Position numbers and translations under genes: made by a program. Shown one piece after another: positions 53,305 to 63,661 of a DNA stretch of 64,000 nt; position 1 is the first letter of the stretch; each line of letters starts with the position of its first letter. The DNA is from Mesorhizobium sp. 113-3-3 (lineage in GTDB: Bacteria > Pseudomonadota > Alphaproteobacteria > Rhizobiales > Rhizobiaceae): contig NZ_AP023245.1 of the NCBI RefSeq assembly GCF_016756495.1, forward strand, positions 1-64,000, written 5' to 3'. The notes beneath the pieces were generated by a model. It saw nothing but the letters and a program-made list of their open reading frames with translations, made no database searches and was not told the origin of the DNA.

Positions 53305-56022
53305 TTGGTCAGGAAATTGTCCAAGAGCCCAGCCGCGACGTCCGAATCGACAGGTATGGTGGCACTGGCAAAACTCGCCGCCCGCTCCTATGAAACTCTG
53401 GAGCGGGAGCTTCAGGCCACAATCAAAGATCTTGAGGCGCAGGCGCTGCGTTACGAGACGGCGATCAACAACATTTCGCAAGGAATTTGTTTTTTTGACA
53501 GTGACGAGCGGCTCATCTTGTCGAATCGTCGCTATGGGGAAATCTACCGTATTGAGCAACTACAACCGGGCCTGACATTAAGTGAACTTGTCGAACGACG
53601 TCTTGCTGCCGGGACATCATCCATGGCGGCCGACGCCTATCTGGCGCTGGCCCGGTCTGTCAATTCGGGCACCACTTCGAGGGTCTGGACGGCCAAACTC
53701 TCTGACGGTCGAACCATCAAGGTCTGCCATCAGCCTATGCCCGGCGGCGGGTGGGTCTCCACGCATGAGGACATCACGGAGCTTGCCGCCAGCCGGCAGA
53801 TCGCCGACGAGCGCATCTCGCTGCAAACGCTGATCGATTGGGTACCTGACTATCTGTGGGTCAAGGATACCGAAAGTCGCTTCATCGTTGCCAACAGGGC
53901 TCTTGCCCTTGACAGTGGCCGGGACAAGACCAGTGACATGATCGGCTTGACCGATTTCGACCTGCATGCTCCTGAACTTGCCCAGAAATTTCGCCTCGTC
54001 GAGCAGAACGTCCTTAGCAGTGGACGACCGATGATCGACGAAGAAGAGTTTGTCATCGATGCCTCAGGCGCTGTAAAATGGCTCTCGTCGACGAAAGTGC
54101 CGTTGCGCAATGTCAAGAATGAGCTGATCGGTCTGGTCGGCATCGCCCACGACATCACGGCGCGCAAGCAAGAGGATGTCCTGCGCGACGAGCAAGCGCG
54201 GATCCTGGAAATGATCGCGATGAGCGCGCCGCTCGAGAAGGTGCTCGATCATCTCATGCGCCTCGTTCAATCCCAATTGACGGGAATATTCGGTTCCGTC
54301 TTGCTGCTCGACAAGGACGGCGCTCACTTACGGCATGGCGCGGCGCCAAGTCTGGCGAAAGAATATACCGCTCTCATCGACGGAATCACCGTCGGACCCA
54401 AGGTCGGTTCTTGCGGAACGGCCGTTTATCGGCGCGAGCCCGTCATCGTCACCGACATCATGCAGGATCCACTCTGGGAGGACTACCGCGAACTGGTGAC
54501 CCCCTACGGCTATCGTTCGTGCTGGTCCACCCCGATCCTCTCGCATCAAGGTGACGTTTTGGGGGTCTTTGCGATGTATTCGATGACGGTACGCGAGCCA
54601 GTCGAGGCCGAGACCCGCCTGATTGAGTTCACGACCCGTATCGCCGGGATCGCAATCGAGCGCAAACTGGCTGAAGATCAGATCCACTTTCTGGCAAATC
54701 ACGATGCCCTGACACGACTTCCCAATCGCGCTTTGCTTGAGGACCGGCTATCGCAAGCGATCCTGTACGCGCAGCGATACGACCGCTGGGTCGCGGTGGT
54801 GTTTGTCGATCTGGACAATTTCAAGCTCGTCAATGACACGCTCGGCCACAATGCCGGAGACGAACTCCTGAAGACACTCGCCAGCCGTATGGTGGAGTGC
54901 CTAAAAGCTACCGACACGGTTGTGCGGCTTGGCGGCGATGAATTTGTCATCGTGCTGTTCGACCAGCCTACGAATGTCGATCTCATCTCGGAGTCCTTGC
55001 AGACGATCCGGGAAGCGATTGCCGCGCCGATCCATATTGCAGAGCATTGCCTTAGGACGACGGCCAGCATCGGCATTGCAAACTACCCCAAGGATGGGGC
55101 AAACCCGCAAACACTGCTCGCCAATGCCGACGCGGCCATGTATCGGGCGAAGGAATTCGGCCGCGACAATTTCCAGTTCTACACTCCCGAATTCAATTCG
55201 AGGGCTCATGAAAAATTCGTTCTCCAAGGGGAGTTGCGAAACGCTCTGGTGCGTTCGGAATTCACCCTTCTCTATCAACCGCAGATCGATCTCCGGTCAA
55301 GGCGCGTAATCGCGGTAGAAGCGTTGATCCGCTGGACCCACCCCACCCAAGGCGTCGTGGCGCCGATGACGTTCATTCCGACCGCCGAGGAAACAGGTCT
55401 GATCGTGGCGATCGGCGACTGGGTTTTGCATGAGGCCTGTCGACAGAACAAGGCTTGGCAGGATGCCGGTCTGCCCCGGGTGACTATCTGTGTAAATGTG
55501 TCGGCACGGCAATTCAGGGAAAGGAACCTGGTCGGCCGCGTGGTCAATGCGCTCAGGGACAGTGGGCTGGAGGCTAGATATCTCGAACTGGAGGTGACTG
55601 AAAGCCTCATCATGCAGGACATTGAGCTTGCGGTCGCAACGATGAACGAACTGCAGGAACTGGGCGTCCAGATCTCGATCGATGATTTCGGCACAGGCTA
55701 TTCCAGCCTCAGCGCACTCAAGACGTTTCCGGTGGCCCGACTGAAGATCGACAAATCCTTCATCGACAACGTGGCTGAAGACGAAAACGACCAGGCCGTT
55801 GTCAGCGCCGTGATTTCGTTGGGGCAAAAGCTGAACATGAGGGTTATCGCCGAGGGCGTCGAAACCGACCAGCAGGTGGCCTTCCTGCTCAAGAACAACT
55901 GTGATGAGATGCAAGGCTACCACTACAGCAAACCTGTCTCGGCTCAAGCGATCGGGACGCTGCTGAAGGCAGCGGCCTGGCCTCCAGTTCATCCCCGTCC
56001 CCGCCAACATCAGCCGGACTGA
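53305..56022 (+). CDS. PAS-GAF-GGDEF-EAL cyclic-di-GMP signalling protein
   Basis: A 905-residue cytoplasmic sensor. In order: a coiled coil (about 20-50), a PAS-like domain (about 50-155), a second PAS (about 165-290, RFIVANRALALDSGRDKT), a GAF domain (about 310-455), GGDEF (LGGDEFVIVLF, about 543) and EAL (VEALIRWTHP, about 671, with DDFGTGYSSLSAL). Both output motifs are intact, so it could make and break c-di-GMP. The start is TTG 53305, preceded by GGAGGAACTGA; the first ATG is 17 codons in. No transmembrane segment is seen. Confidence 0.9.
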   Translation: MVRKLSKSPAATSESTGMVALAKLAARSYETLERELQATIKDLEAQALRYETAINNISQGICFFDSDERLILSNRRYGEIYRIEQLQPGLTLSELVERRLAAGTSSMAADAYLALARSVNSGTTSRVWTAKLSDGRTIKVCHQPMPGGGWVSTHEDITELAASRQIADERISLQTLIDWVPDYLWVKDTESRFIVANRALALDSGRDKTSDMIGLTDFDLHAPELAQKFRLVEQNVLSSGRPMIDEEEFVIDASGAVKWLSSTKVPLRNVKNELIGLVGIAHDITARKQEDVLRDEQARILEMIAMSAPLEKVLDHLMRLVQSQLTGIFGSVLLLDKDGAHLRHGAAPSLAKEYTALIDGITVGPKVGSCGTAVYRREPVIVTDIMQDPLWEDYRELVTPYGYRSCWSTPILSHQGDVLGVFAMYSMTVREPVEAETRLIEFTTRIAGIAIERKLAEDQIHFLANHDALTRLPNRALLEDRLSQAILYAQRYDRWVAVVFVDLDNFKLVNDTLGHNAGDELLKTLASRMVECLKATDTVVRLGGDEFVIVLFDQPTNVDLISESLQTIREAIAAPIHIAEHCLRTTASIGIANYPKDGANPQTLLANADAAMYRAKEFGRDNFQFYTPEFNSRAHEKFVLQGELRNALVRSEFTLLYQPQIDLRSRRVIAVEALIRWTHPTQGVVAPMTFIPTAEETGLIVAIGDWVLHEACRQNKAWQDAGLPRVTICVNVSARQFRERNLVGRVVNALRDSGLEARYLELEVTESLIMQDIELAVATMNELQELGVQISIDDFGTGYSSLSALKTFPVARLKIDKSFIDNVAEDENDQAVVSAVISLGQKLNMRVIAEGVETDQQVAFLLKNNCDEMQGYHYSKPVSAQAIGTLLKAAAWPPVHPRPRQHQPD

Positions 56023-56200
56023 AACGCCTTCGCGACCGCACCAGGCGCCGCCATGCGCTTGTCGAGCGTCTTGCCGGGGACGCCTCGCGATCCTATCCAA
56101 CGCCGTCAACGCATCGGATCCAGATTCTTTTCGATTCTGGAACCATATCGGCCGCCAGCAGCTTAATGACTCGCACAGGTTGTGCCGGAGTGTGAGTGTC

Positions 56201-57067
56201 ATGGTTGCAGCACGAGCGAACTGGAAGGGGTACATTAAATTCGGCGACGTTGCCTGCGCGGTGGCGCTCTATACCGCCGCGTCGTCGTCCGAGCGCATCG
56301 CCTTCCACACGCTCAACCGCGCTACTGGCAACCGCGTCCGCCGGGAGTTTGTCGACAGCGAGACTGGCGATCCAGTCGAGCGCGATGATCAGGTAAAGGG
56401 GTACGAGATGGAGAACGGCGACTACGTCGTCCTCGAACCCGAGGAAGTCGCGGCCGCGGTCCCCGACAGCGACAAGACGCTTAAGATCGACGCCTTCGTG
56501 CCCTGCGTAGAGATTGACGACGTCTATTTCGACAAGCCGTATTATCTCGCACCCGACCGGATGGGCGCCGACGCATTCAAGCTGCTGCGCGACGGCATGC
56601 GACAAGCGAAAGTCGCGGCGCTGGCCCGGACCGTCCTGTTCCGGCGGCTGCGCACGGTGCTGATCCGCCCGCATGGCAACGGCCTGATCGGCACCACGCT
56701 GAACTTCGACTACGAGGTGCGCTCGGCGAAGGAAGCTTTCGCGGATATTCCGGAGATCAAGATCGAGGGTGAAATGCTCGACCTTGCCAAGCATATCATC
56801 AACACCAAGAAAGGCTCGTTTGACGCCAAGACCTTCGGCGACCGCTACGATGCAGCGGTCGCCGAGCTCGTAAAGGCAAAGATGGAAGGCAAGCCGCTGC
56901 CCAAGAAAAAGGCGCCCGCGCCTTCGAAGCCCAGCGATCTATTGGAAACCTTGCGCGAGAGCGCCGGATTGGTACCCACCCAAAAGCCGAAGCGCGCTGT
57001 TGCCGCCAAGGCTGACCGCAACCGAAAGCAGCCCAAGCGCGCGGCCGGTTCCAGACGCGCGGCCTGA
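56201..57067 (+). CDS. ku: Ku protein (first of an adjacent pair)
   Basis: A 288-residue bacterial Ku that would bind double-strand ends and recruit LigD. The Ku core spans about 1-200 (ARANWKGYIKFGDVACAVAL, FHTLNRATGNRVRREFVD, EVKGYE-type segment, LDLAKHIINTKK). A long basic C-terminal tail (KPKRAVAAKADRNRKQPKRA) follows. Start ATG 56201. A second, different ku gene begins 12 bases downstream. Confidence 0.92.
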   Translation: MVAARANWKGYIKFGDVACAVALYTAASSSERIAFHTLNRATGNRVRREFVDSETGDPVERDDQVKGYEMENGDYVVLEPEEVAAAVPDSDKTLKIDAFVPCVEIDDVYFDKPYYLAPDRMGADAFKLLRDGMRQAKVAALARTVLFRRLRTVLIRPHGNGLIGTTLNFDYEVRSAKEAFADIPEIKIEGEMLDLAKHIINTKKGSFDAKTFGDRYDAAVAELVKAKMEGKPLPKKKAPAPSKPSDLLETLRESAGLVPTQKPKRAVAAKADRNRKQPKRAAGSRRAA

Positions 57068-57079
57068 TCGGAGACCATC

Positions 57080-57889
57080 ATGGCCGTACGACCCTATTGG
57101 AAAGGATATCTGAAGCTGTCGTTGGTCACCTGCCCGGTGCAGATGACGCCGGCGACTTCGGAGAGCGAAAAGGTCCGTTTTCATACGCTCAACCGCGTGA
57201 CCAACAACCGCGTGGTCAGCCACTACGTCGATGCCGTCACGGGCAAGGAGGTCCAGGAGGAGGACGAGGTCAAGGGATATCAGCGTGGTGAGAACGAGTA
57301 TATCATTCTCGAAGACGAGGAATTGGAGAGCGTCGCCCTCGACAGCACCAGGACGATCGATATCGATGTCTTCTCGCCGCGCGATTCCATCGAATGGATA
57401 TGGCTCGATACCCCGTATTACCTCTCGCCAAACGATCCGGTTGGCCAGGAAGCTTTCTCGGTCATCCGCGACGCCATGGCGGCGGAAGACATGGTTGGCA
57501 TCTCCAGGTTGGTGATCACGCGACGCGAGCGCGCGGTGATGCTGGAACCCCGCGGCAAGGGCATTGTGCTGTGGACGCTGCGCTATGGCGACGAGGTCAG
57601 GGAGGAGGACGCCTATTTCGAGGGGATCGATGGGGACAAGACCGATCCTGAGATGATGCCCCTCATCCAGCAGTTCATCAAGAAGCAGACCCGTCATTGG
57701 GATAGCAAGCTGGTCTCCGACCCGGTGCAGGATAAGCTGGTGGAAATCATCGAAGCGAAGCGGAAGAAGATAAAGCGCCCGGCCAAGGCGAAGGCCTCCG
57801 AGCCGAAGGCGACGCCGAACAACGTCATAAATATCATGGATGCGCTGCGTAAGTCTGTCGAGGCGCAGAATCGTCCCGGCAAGCGCTAG
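57080..57889 (+). CDS. ku: Ku protein (second of an adjacent pair)
   Basis: A 269-residue Ku (RPYWKGYLKLSLVTCPVQMT, FHTLNRVTNNRVVSHYVDAV, DEVKGYQRGENEYIILEDEE). It is clearly distinct from its neighbour and has a shorter basic tail (KPATSKAK-type, RKKIKRPAKAKASEPKA). The two are probably co-transcribed and may form a heterodimer, as proposed for the adjacent Ku pair of Sinorhizobium meliloti. It converges on ligD with an 10-base gap. Confidence 0.92.
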   Translation: MAVRPYWKGYLKLSLVTCPVQMTPATSESEKVRFHTLNRVTNNRVVSHYVDAVTGKEVQEEDEVKGYQRGENEYIILEDEELESVALDSTRTIDIDVFSPRDSIEWIWLDTPYYLSPNDPVGQEAFSVIRDAMAAEDMVGISRLVITRRERAVMLEPRGKGIVLWTLRYGDEVREEDAYFEGIDGDKTDPEMMPLIQQFIKKQTRHWDSKLVSDPVQDKLVEIIEAKRKKIKRPAKAKASEPKATPNNVINIMDALRKSVEAQNRPGKR

Positions 57890-57899
57890 AAAGCGCGCG

Positions 57900-60548
57900 T
57901 CAGGCCGCCCGTCGCATCGATCGCGCCAGGCGCCTGATCGATGGTTCGAGCAGGCGATGACCCTCGCCATAGTCTTTCCACGCCGTGCTCTTCTTCAGCA
58001 GCGCCGGGACGGTACGCAAGGTGAAACGCTTCGGATCGAGATCGGTTTTGACTTGTGACCAGGTGAGCGGCATGGAGACGGTCGCGCCAGGTCTCGCTCG
58101 CGGGGACAGCGGAGCCACGGCGGTAGCCATGCGATCGTTGCGCAGATAGTCGAGGAAGATGCGGCCGATGCGCTGGTTCTTCGCCATCTTGGTGAGGTAG
58201 AGGGCGGGATTGTCCCGCGCCATCTGCAGGCAGACATCATGGGCAAAACCTTTTGCCTCCGGCCAGGTGAGCTTGCTGCGCTTGGCGACCGCCAAGGGGG
58301 TGACGACGTGAAGCCCTTTCCCGCCGGTCGTCTTGCAGAAGCTGACGAGCCCAAGATCGTCGAGGCGCGCGCGCATTTCCTTGGCCGCCTCGACAACCGT
58401 CTTGAACGGGACGTCGGGACCTGGATCAAGATCGAAGACGAGACGGCCCGGCACCTCCGGCTGCTGTAGCTCGCAATTCCAGGGATGCAATTCCAGCGCC
58501 CCGATCTGGGCGACGGCGGCGAGGCCCTCCACACGGTCGATCTGCAGGTAAGGCTTCTTGTCGCCGAATACTTTGACCAATTCGAGAAGATTTGATGTTC
58601 CCGGCATCGCATGTCGCTGAAAGAACTGCTCGCCGCCGAGACCATCCGGCGCGCGGATGATTGAGCATGGACGTCCGCGGATGTGCTCGATCAGCCAGGG
58701 ACCTACGGCATCGTAATAGCGGGCGAGATCTTCCTTGGTCACCGGCGTGCCGTCATTGGCATCGGGCCACAGAGGCTTGTCCGGGTTTGAGACCAGCACA
58801 CCCATGACATTGGCCCTTCCGCCTTGGCGGGAAGGTTTTGCTGAGGTCGGCTCACCCGGCTGGGGCACCTCAGTCCTCTCCGGCGAGGCAGGCTTGTCGG
58901 CTCCCACATCTTGCGCTGGTTTGTCCTCCCGCAAACCCTTGAAGGCGGCTTGGCGCACCAGCCCGTCGGACGTCCAGCCGGCGAACTCGATCTCGGCGAC
59001 CAACTCCGGCTTCAACCAGATCACGCCGGGTTCTGTTTTCGGCGCGCCGATGCCGGCGAAGGGTGATTCCCGGGTCGCAACAGCTTTCAACCTCGGCAGC
59101 AGGTCCCCGACCTTGGCTGCGCCATAGCCTGTGCCCACGCGGCCGACATAGACGAAGTGATCGCCGCGATTGACGCCCACCAGAAGCGACCGGAATTTGC
59201 CATTCGTTGTGGCATAGCCGCCGATGACGACCTCATGGCCCGCACGACACTTTGACTTCGCCCACGTCTCGGTGCGGCCGGAAACGTAGGGTGCGTCGGC
59301 GCGCTTCGACACGATGCCTTCGAGGGACAGCCGACAGGCCGAGCGAAGCACTGCCTCGCCGCCAGTTTCGAAATGCTCAACGAAGCGAATCCGATCATCC
59401 TGAACCGTGTCGGTCAGAAACCGATGCAATCGCGCCTTGCGCTTACTCAGTGGCAAGACACGCAAATCCTCAAAGCCTTCGAACAGCAGGTCGAAGGCGA
59501 AGTAGACAAGCCCATCGGTCTTGCCCTCTGCCAGCGCTGCCTGGAGGGCGGCGAAGTCCGGGGCGCCGTTTTCGTCGAGCGCGCAGATCTCGCCGTCGAT
59601 AATCGCATCGGGCAGCTTGCCGGCGGCTCGGGCAATGGCCGGATACCTGGCCGTCCAGTCGAGACCCTTGCGGGTTTTCAAGGTCGCTTCCCCGCCCAGG
59701 ACGCGCATCTGGATGCGATAGCCGTCGAACTTGATCTCGTGCAGCCATCCGCGTTCAGCGGGCGGCCGCGCCAGCGTCTGGCAGAGCTGTGGCTCGATGA
59801 AGTCGGGCAGATCGACCGCAGTGACAGTCCCGTGCTTCTTCCTCTTTGCACGGATGTTTGTTTTCCGCTCCTGCGCCGCAAGGCCTGTACGACTGTCCCA
59901 CACAGCATCTGCCTCCGCCTTGCCGCCCTTCAGCATGAAGGGTTTCGGGCCGCGGCCCCTGCCGGCAGCAATTGCCTCCATCTTTCGTCCAGACGCGACA
60001 GAGGTGTCATTCTTGTCGAGGATTGCAGCGCCTTTTGTCTCCACGGCATATTCGTCGCGATGTTTGATCAGCAGCCAATTGTTGCGCTTGTCGCGTTCGC
60101 GGTCGTTAGCCATCCGCACCAGCACGAAACCGCCATGCAGCCGTTCCCCTTCCAGCGTGAACTTGAAGTCGCCATTCGCCAGAGCCTGCTCGGGGCTCAT
60201 CTTTCCCTCGGGCTCCCAATAGCCGCGGTCCCACAGCATGACTGTGCCGCCGCCATACTGGCCTTTTGGAATGGTGCCTTCGAAGTCCCCGTAATCGAGC
60301 GGATGATCTTCAACCTCGACGGCGAGCCTCTTGTCATGAGGATCGAGAGAGGGGCCGCGCGTCACGGCCCAGGATTTGAAAACGCCGCCGAGCTCTAGTC
60401 GCAGATCGTAATGCAACCGCGTCGCGTCATGTTTCTGAATGACGAAACGGCGGCGGTTGGATGGCATGACCGAACCTTGACCGCTCGGCTCCTGCGTTTT
60501 CTTGAAATCGCGCTTGGCCTTGTATGTTGTTAGTTTGTCGCTCGCCAT
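57900..60548 (-). CDS. ligD: LigD, multifunctional NHEJ DNA ligase
   Basis: An 882-residue LigD with domains in the order phosphoesterase (about 28-155, [36 protein letters not shown]), ATP-dependent ligase (motif I EIKFDGYR at about 270, [19 protein letters not shown]) and polymerase/primase (about 590-870, [24 protein letters not shown]). I chose ATG 60548 with GAGGG upstream; the frame extends to 60719. It works with the two Ku proteins encoded convergently next to it. Confidence 0.94.
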   Translation of the reverse strand: MASDKLTTYKAKRDFKKTQEPSGQGSVMPSNRRRFVIQKHDATRLHYDLRLELGGVFKSWAVTRGPSLDPHDKRLAVEVEDHPLDYGDFEGTIPKGQYGGGTVMLWDRGYWEPEGKMSPEQALANGDFKFTLEGERLHGGFVLVRMANDRERDKRNNWLLIKHRDEYAVETKGAAILDKNDTSVASGRKMEAIAAGRGRGPKPFMLKGGKAEADAVWDSRTGLAAQERKTNIRAKRKKHGTVTAVDLPDFIEPQLCQTLARPPAERGWLHEIKFDGYRIQMRVLGGEATLKTRKGLDWTARYPAIARAAGKLPDAIIDGEICALDENGAPDFAALQAALAEGKTDGLVYFAFDLLFEGFEDLRVLPLSKRKARLHRFLTDTVQDDRIRFVEHFETGGEAVLRSACRLSLEGIVSKRADAPYVSGRTETWAKSKCRAGHEVVIGGYATTNGKFRSLLVGVNRGDHFVYVGRVGTGYGAAKVGDLLPRLKAVATRESPFAGIGAPKTEPGVIWLKPELVAEIEFAGWTSDGLVRQAAFKGLREDKPAQDVGADKPASPERTEVPQPGEPTSAKPSRQGGRANVMGVLVSNPDKPLWPDANDGTPVTKEDLARYYDAVGPWLIEHIRGRPCSIIRAPDGLGGEQFFQRHAMPGTSNLLELVKVFGDKKPYLQIDRVEGLAAVAQIGALELHPWNCELQQPEVPGRLVFDLDPGPDVPFKTVVEAAKEMRARLDDLGLVSFCKTTGGKGLHVVTPLAVAKRSKLTWPEAKGFAHDVCLQMARDNPALYLTKMAKNQRIGRIFLDYLRNDRMATAVAPLSPRARPGATVSMPLTWSQVKTDLDPKRFTLRTVPALLKKSTAWKDYGEGHRLLEPSIRRLARSMRRAA

Positions 60549-60640
60549 TCGATGCCCTCGGAGCACGGACCACATCGGCCTAGAAGCAGGAATGTTCGGA
60601 GTGGCGACATGTTCCCCGAATTGGCACGCCCGCGCTGGCG

Positions 60641-61077
60641 TTACGCCAGCGCGGGCTCGGGATGAGCAAAGGCCCCGCCACTGCCAGTTCTCGGCGGAAC
60701 GGCTGCAAAGGCAGGACAAGGCGGCGGGTCGTCATCGTCATCGCGCCGGCGATGGCGCGTGATGCGAGCCCAATGCGGGAAACAATCTACCGCTACGCCG
60801 GCCTGCCTTCGCGACGGACCTGGTGCCTGCCGGCCGGTGGTTGGCCCATCCAGCGCCTCGAGCGCTTGGAGAATCTCATCCACTCCGAAGCGCGAGCCGT
60901 CTTCCGACTCACGCATCGATGGCCGGCCACGAACCGCGCGCTTCGGATGCCCACGACCCCAGCAGCGCCCGCTTCTCCGCACGGCTCATTGCCGGATCGT
61001 TGAGGATTTCATCGGGCCGCTGGAGTGTCGGAGCGTCCCGACAGCCCGTGTCTGGAAAGTTAATAAAGCCTGTCATC
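60641..61077 (-). pseudogene. Frameshifted small rhizobial protein
   Basis: From ATG 61077 the frame reads RPDEILNDPAMSRAEKRALL, then GSWASEARGSWPAIDA and a stop. In another frame the expected continuation EDGSRFGVDEILQALEALD follows immediately. I recognise the combined pattern as a common short rhizobial protein (DP.LSR.EKRA.LASWASDA ... DEIL.AL..LD). A one-base indel near 60912-60920 breaks it. After LEALD the second frame runs on in low-complexity sequence to 60641. Confidence 0.6.
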
Positions 61078-61641
61078 TCCGTTTCTCCGCAATCGTGCCT
61101 CCCGGACGCTCGGGAGGCAAATCGCAGCTTTGAGGTCCGTGCGAAACTCAGGCAGCGTTGCGCTGCCGACCCGTATCCTGGCTGATCTGCTTCTTCGTCG
61201 CCGTCTCGTCCCCTGACGCGCCGCTGCCGGTCGAGCCGATGGCGTTTTGCGGAGCTCATTGAGGCGCTTGCCCGGCCCGACGGTTGGGGTGCAGCGCCAT
61301 CTCATTGAAACCGGCGCTGGGGCACTCATTCGCCACGCACTTACGGGCCGGTGCTAGGCGGACGCAACGGCACTGCCGTACTCGACGCGGCACCAACTCC
61401 GACGCAACCGTTTGTCTTATCGGTGCACTCTCCCTCATCGCCGGCGCTTTCATTGCCAGCCGCTGCGGCTGCCAACGCGGAGTCCGTTGGCAGCACCGTG
61501 GCTGGGCGCGCATAAGGTCGAGAAGGCGTCGACCCATTCGACGAACGCGCGCGGACTGGGCAGGGCCAGGGGTAGCAGACCTTCAACAAAAGGGAACGCG
61601 GTAGGCTCGCTATCGTTAACCCCGGTCAGCGAGTATGGAGC
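61078..61641. other. Stretch with no supported gene
   Basis: About 560 bases between the broken small gene and the KTSC gene. Frames are GC-bias artefacts as far as can be judged. Confidence 0.35.
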
Positions 61642-62163
61642 ATGCACCTTTTCCAAATCCTCCTCCCCCTCACCGATAAGGCCGGCCAGCCTTTCGCGCG
61701 GAAAGATTTCGATCGGGTCAAGGAGGAACTGGCGAGCCGATTTGAAGGCGTCACGGCCTATCTTCAGGCTCCTGCGGAGGGTCTGTGGCGGCAAGGCGCG
61801 CAATCCGACAGCGACGAGATCGTTATCTTCGAGGTGATGACGGAGGAAGTCGATCTGGCGGATTGGCTCGAGCGCCGTGCGGCACTCGAACGAAGATTCC
61901 GGCAGGATAAAGTCATCATCCGCTACATGCCAATGGCGCTCGTCCAGGTCGACGCCATGCCTTCGACGTCGATCCGCAAGAGTGAATACGATTCCGAGAG
62001 CGAAGTTCTCTCCGTCTGGTTTGTCGCGAGCGGCAAGCGCTATGACTATGAGGGAGTTCCCTTCGAGGTCTACGCCGCATTCCGAAGCGCCTTCGCGAAA
62101 GGCCGCTTTTTTAATGACTGGATTCGGGACCGTTATCCATTTCGGCGGTCAACGGACCTCTGA
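61642..62163 (+). CDS. Protein with an N-terminal rhizobial domain fused to a KTSC domain
   Basis: A 173-residue protein. The first 100 residues (MHLFQILLPLTDKAGQPFAR, FEGVTAYLQAPAEGLWRQGA) resemble a separate small rhizobial protein. The last 65 (MPSTSIRKSEYDSESEVLSV, YDYEGVPFEVYAAFRSAFAK) are a KTSC domain, elsewhere found alone or on lysyl-tRNA synthetase-like or nuclease proteins. The join at MALVQVDAMPSTS contains an internal ATG, so this may be a genuine fusion or two genes merged by loss of a stop. Confidence 0.7.
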   Translation: MHLFQILLPLTDKAGQPFARKDFDRVKEELASRFEGVTAYLQAPAEGLWRQGAQSDSDEIVIFEVMTEEVDLADWLERRAALERRFRQDKVIIRYMPMALVQVDAMPSTSIRKSEYDSESEVLSVWFVASGKRYDYEGVPFEVYAAFRSAFAKGRFFNDWIRDRYPFRRSTDL

Positions 62164-62322
62164 CGACCACCTTTGATTCAGCACCGGCGCGAGAGGAACT
62201 AAAGCCTCAAACCCACGTTTGGATCTGCGCGCAGTCATCAGATTCATCTGTTTGGGGGACACAGGACTTTCCGCGGTCACGGGGAAAGTGCCGTGCAATC
62301 AAGACCCGGACGTGGGAGCATC

Positions 62323-63246
62323 ATGCTGGGCGGTTCACGTAAAGGCGCTTTTATTGCCTTACTGCTTGCAGGGGCCGCGCTTGCCGTGGCTGCGTGGTAT
62401 CTATCGAAAGTCCGCCCTCCTTTTTCTCAAGACGACCCGCAGTTTCAAGGCACAGGCGACGCCTCGCTTGGCAAGCTCGTTTTCGCGGCAGGCGATTGCG
62501 CTTCGTGTCATGCGACACCGGGGCAATCGGACCGGCTGAAGCTCGGCGGCGGGATGGCACTTGGCTCGCCATTCGGCACCTTCCGGCCGCCAAACATTTC
62601 TCCAGATCCGGTCGACGGTATAGGGAGATGGACCGCGACCGACTTGGCGAATGCACTTGTCGGGGGCGTCTCGCCAAGCGGCGAGCATTACTATCCCTCC
62701 TTTCCCTATACGAGCTTTACGGGAATGACGGTTGCGGACATAAAGGATTTGTATGCTTACCTGAGTACGCTTCCGGCGGTCTCGGGCCGGCCGCCGCCCC
62801 ACGATCCCAAAATTCTGTTTATGGTCCGCCGGTCAATCGGGTTCTGGAAACTTCTGTTCTTTCGGCAAGGGCAATCCGCCGCAGACACCGGCGGAAAATC
62901 AACGCGTGATCGCGGGGCCTATCTTGTTGAAACGGTATCGCACTGCGCAGAGTGCCACTCGAGCCGCAACGCGTTCGGAGCGATCAAGTCCGGCACCCTT
63001 TTCGCAGGTGGCGTCGATCCGCAGGGGACGGGGTTCGTGCCCAACATAACTCAGCAGAGATTGCGCAGCTGGGACGAGGCGGACATCGCAACGATGCTAA
63101 AGACGGGCGAGACGCCAAATCACGGACGCGTGGGATCATCCATGGCCGATGTGGTAACGAACGCTGCGATGCTGCCTGATAGCGACCGCCAGGCGATCGC
63201 GCGCTACGTCAAGGCGCTTCCTGCGATTGCAACGCCTGGTCCGTAG
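62323..63246 (+). CDS. Diheme cytochrome c, membrane-anchored
   Basis: A 307-residue c-type cytochrome with an N-terminal membrane anchor (about 8-26) and two heme sites (CASCH at about 64 and CAECH at about 210), each with later Met ligands in NISPDPVDGIGRW and NITQQRLRSWDEADI type segments. This resembles the cytochrome subunits of membrane dehydrogenases (alcohol/gluconate type). GGGAG precedes ATG 62323. No dehydrogenase partner is in the window. It converges with the next cytochrome gene. Confidence 0.88.
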   Translation: MLGGSRKGAFIALLLAGAALAVAAWYLSKVRPPFSQDDPQFQGTGDASLGKLVFAAGDCASCHATPGQSDRLKLGGGMALGSPFGTFRPPNISPDPVDGIGRWTATDLANALVGGVSPSGEHYYPSFPYTSFTGMTVADIKDLYAYLSTLPAVSGRPPPHDPKILFMVRRSIGFWKLLFFRQGQSAADTGGKSTRDRGAYLVETVSHCAECHSSRNAFGAIKSGTLFAGGVDPQGTGFVPNITQQRLRSWDEADIATMLKTGETPNHGRVGSSMADVVTNAAMLPDSDRQAIARYVKALPAIATPGP

Positions 63247-63247
63247 A

Positions 63248-63661
63248 TCATTGCGCATAGAGATAGGCTGCAAGGTCTCGTGCTTCCTGTTCGGAGATAC
63301 CGGTGGACGGCATCGCCGTCCGGGGGGAAAAGCTACTCGGCGAAACGATCCAGGCGACAAGGTTGTCGGAACGGTTTTCCAACACGCCGGCAATGTAGAC
63401 GCGCTTTGATAATCCGGTGAGCGGACCGCCGGTCTGGCCGTCGGCCCCCGGGATTCCGGAAATCGCGTGACATCCGGAACAACCGTAGCGCCGAAAGATT
63501 GCCGGTGCGCGGTCGGGATCGCCACCGGTCATCGTTTTCGCGGTCGCGGCTCGGGTATGATTGTCACGCGCGATGTTGGCCGTGACGAACGCAGCTGAGG
63601 CCACGAGAAGGCCGGCCATTAAGGCTGCTCGACCGGGACCAGAGACCACCGAGCTAGACAT
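63248..63661 (-). CDS. Monoheme cytochrome c
   Basis: A 137-residue exported cytochrome: hydrophobic anchor/signal (about 12-30), heme motif CSGCH (about 60) and a distal Met in SPRTAMPSTGISEQEARDLA. It overlaps the upstream CtaG-like gene by 8 bases, so they are co-transcribed on the minus strand, probably as part of an oxidase-related operon that continues outside the window. Confidence 0.88.
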   Translation of the reverse strand: MSSSVVSGPGRAALMAGLLVASAAFVTANIARDNHTRAATAKTMTGGDPDRAPAIFRRYGCSGCHAISGIPGADGQTGGPLTGLSKRVYIAGVLENRSDNLVAWIVSPSSFSPRTAMPSTGISEQEARDLAAYLYAQ

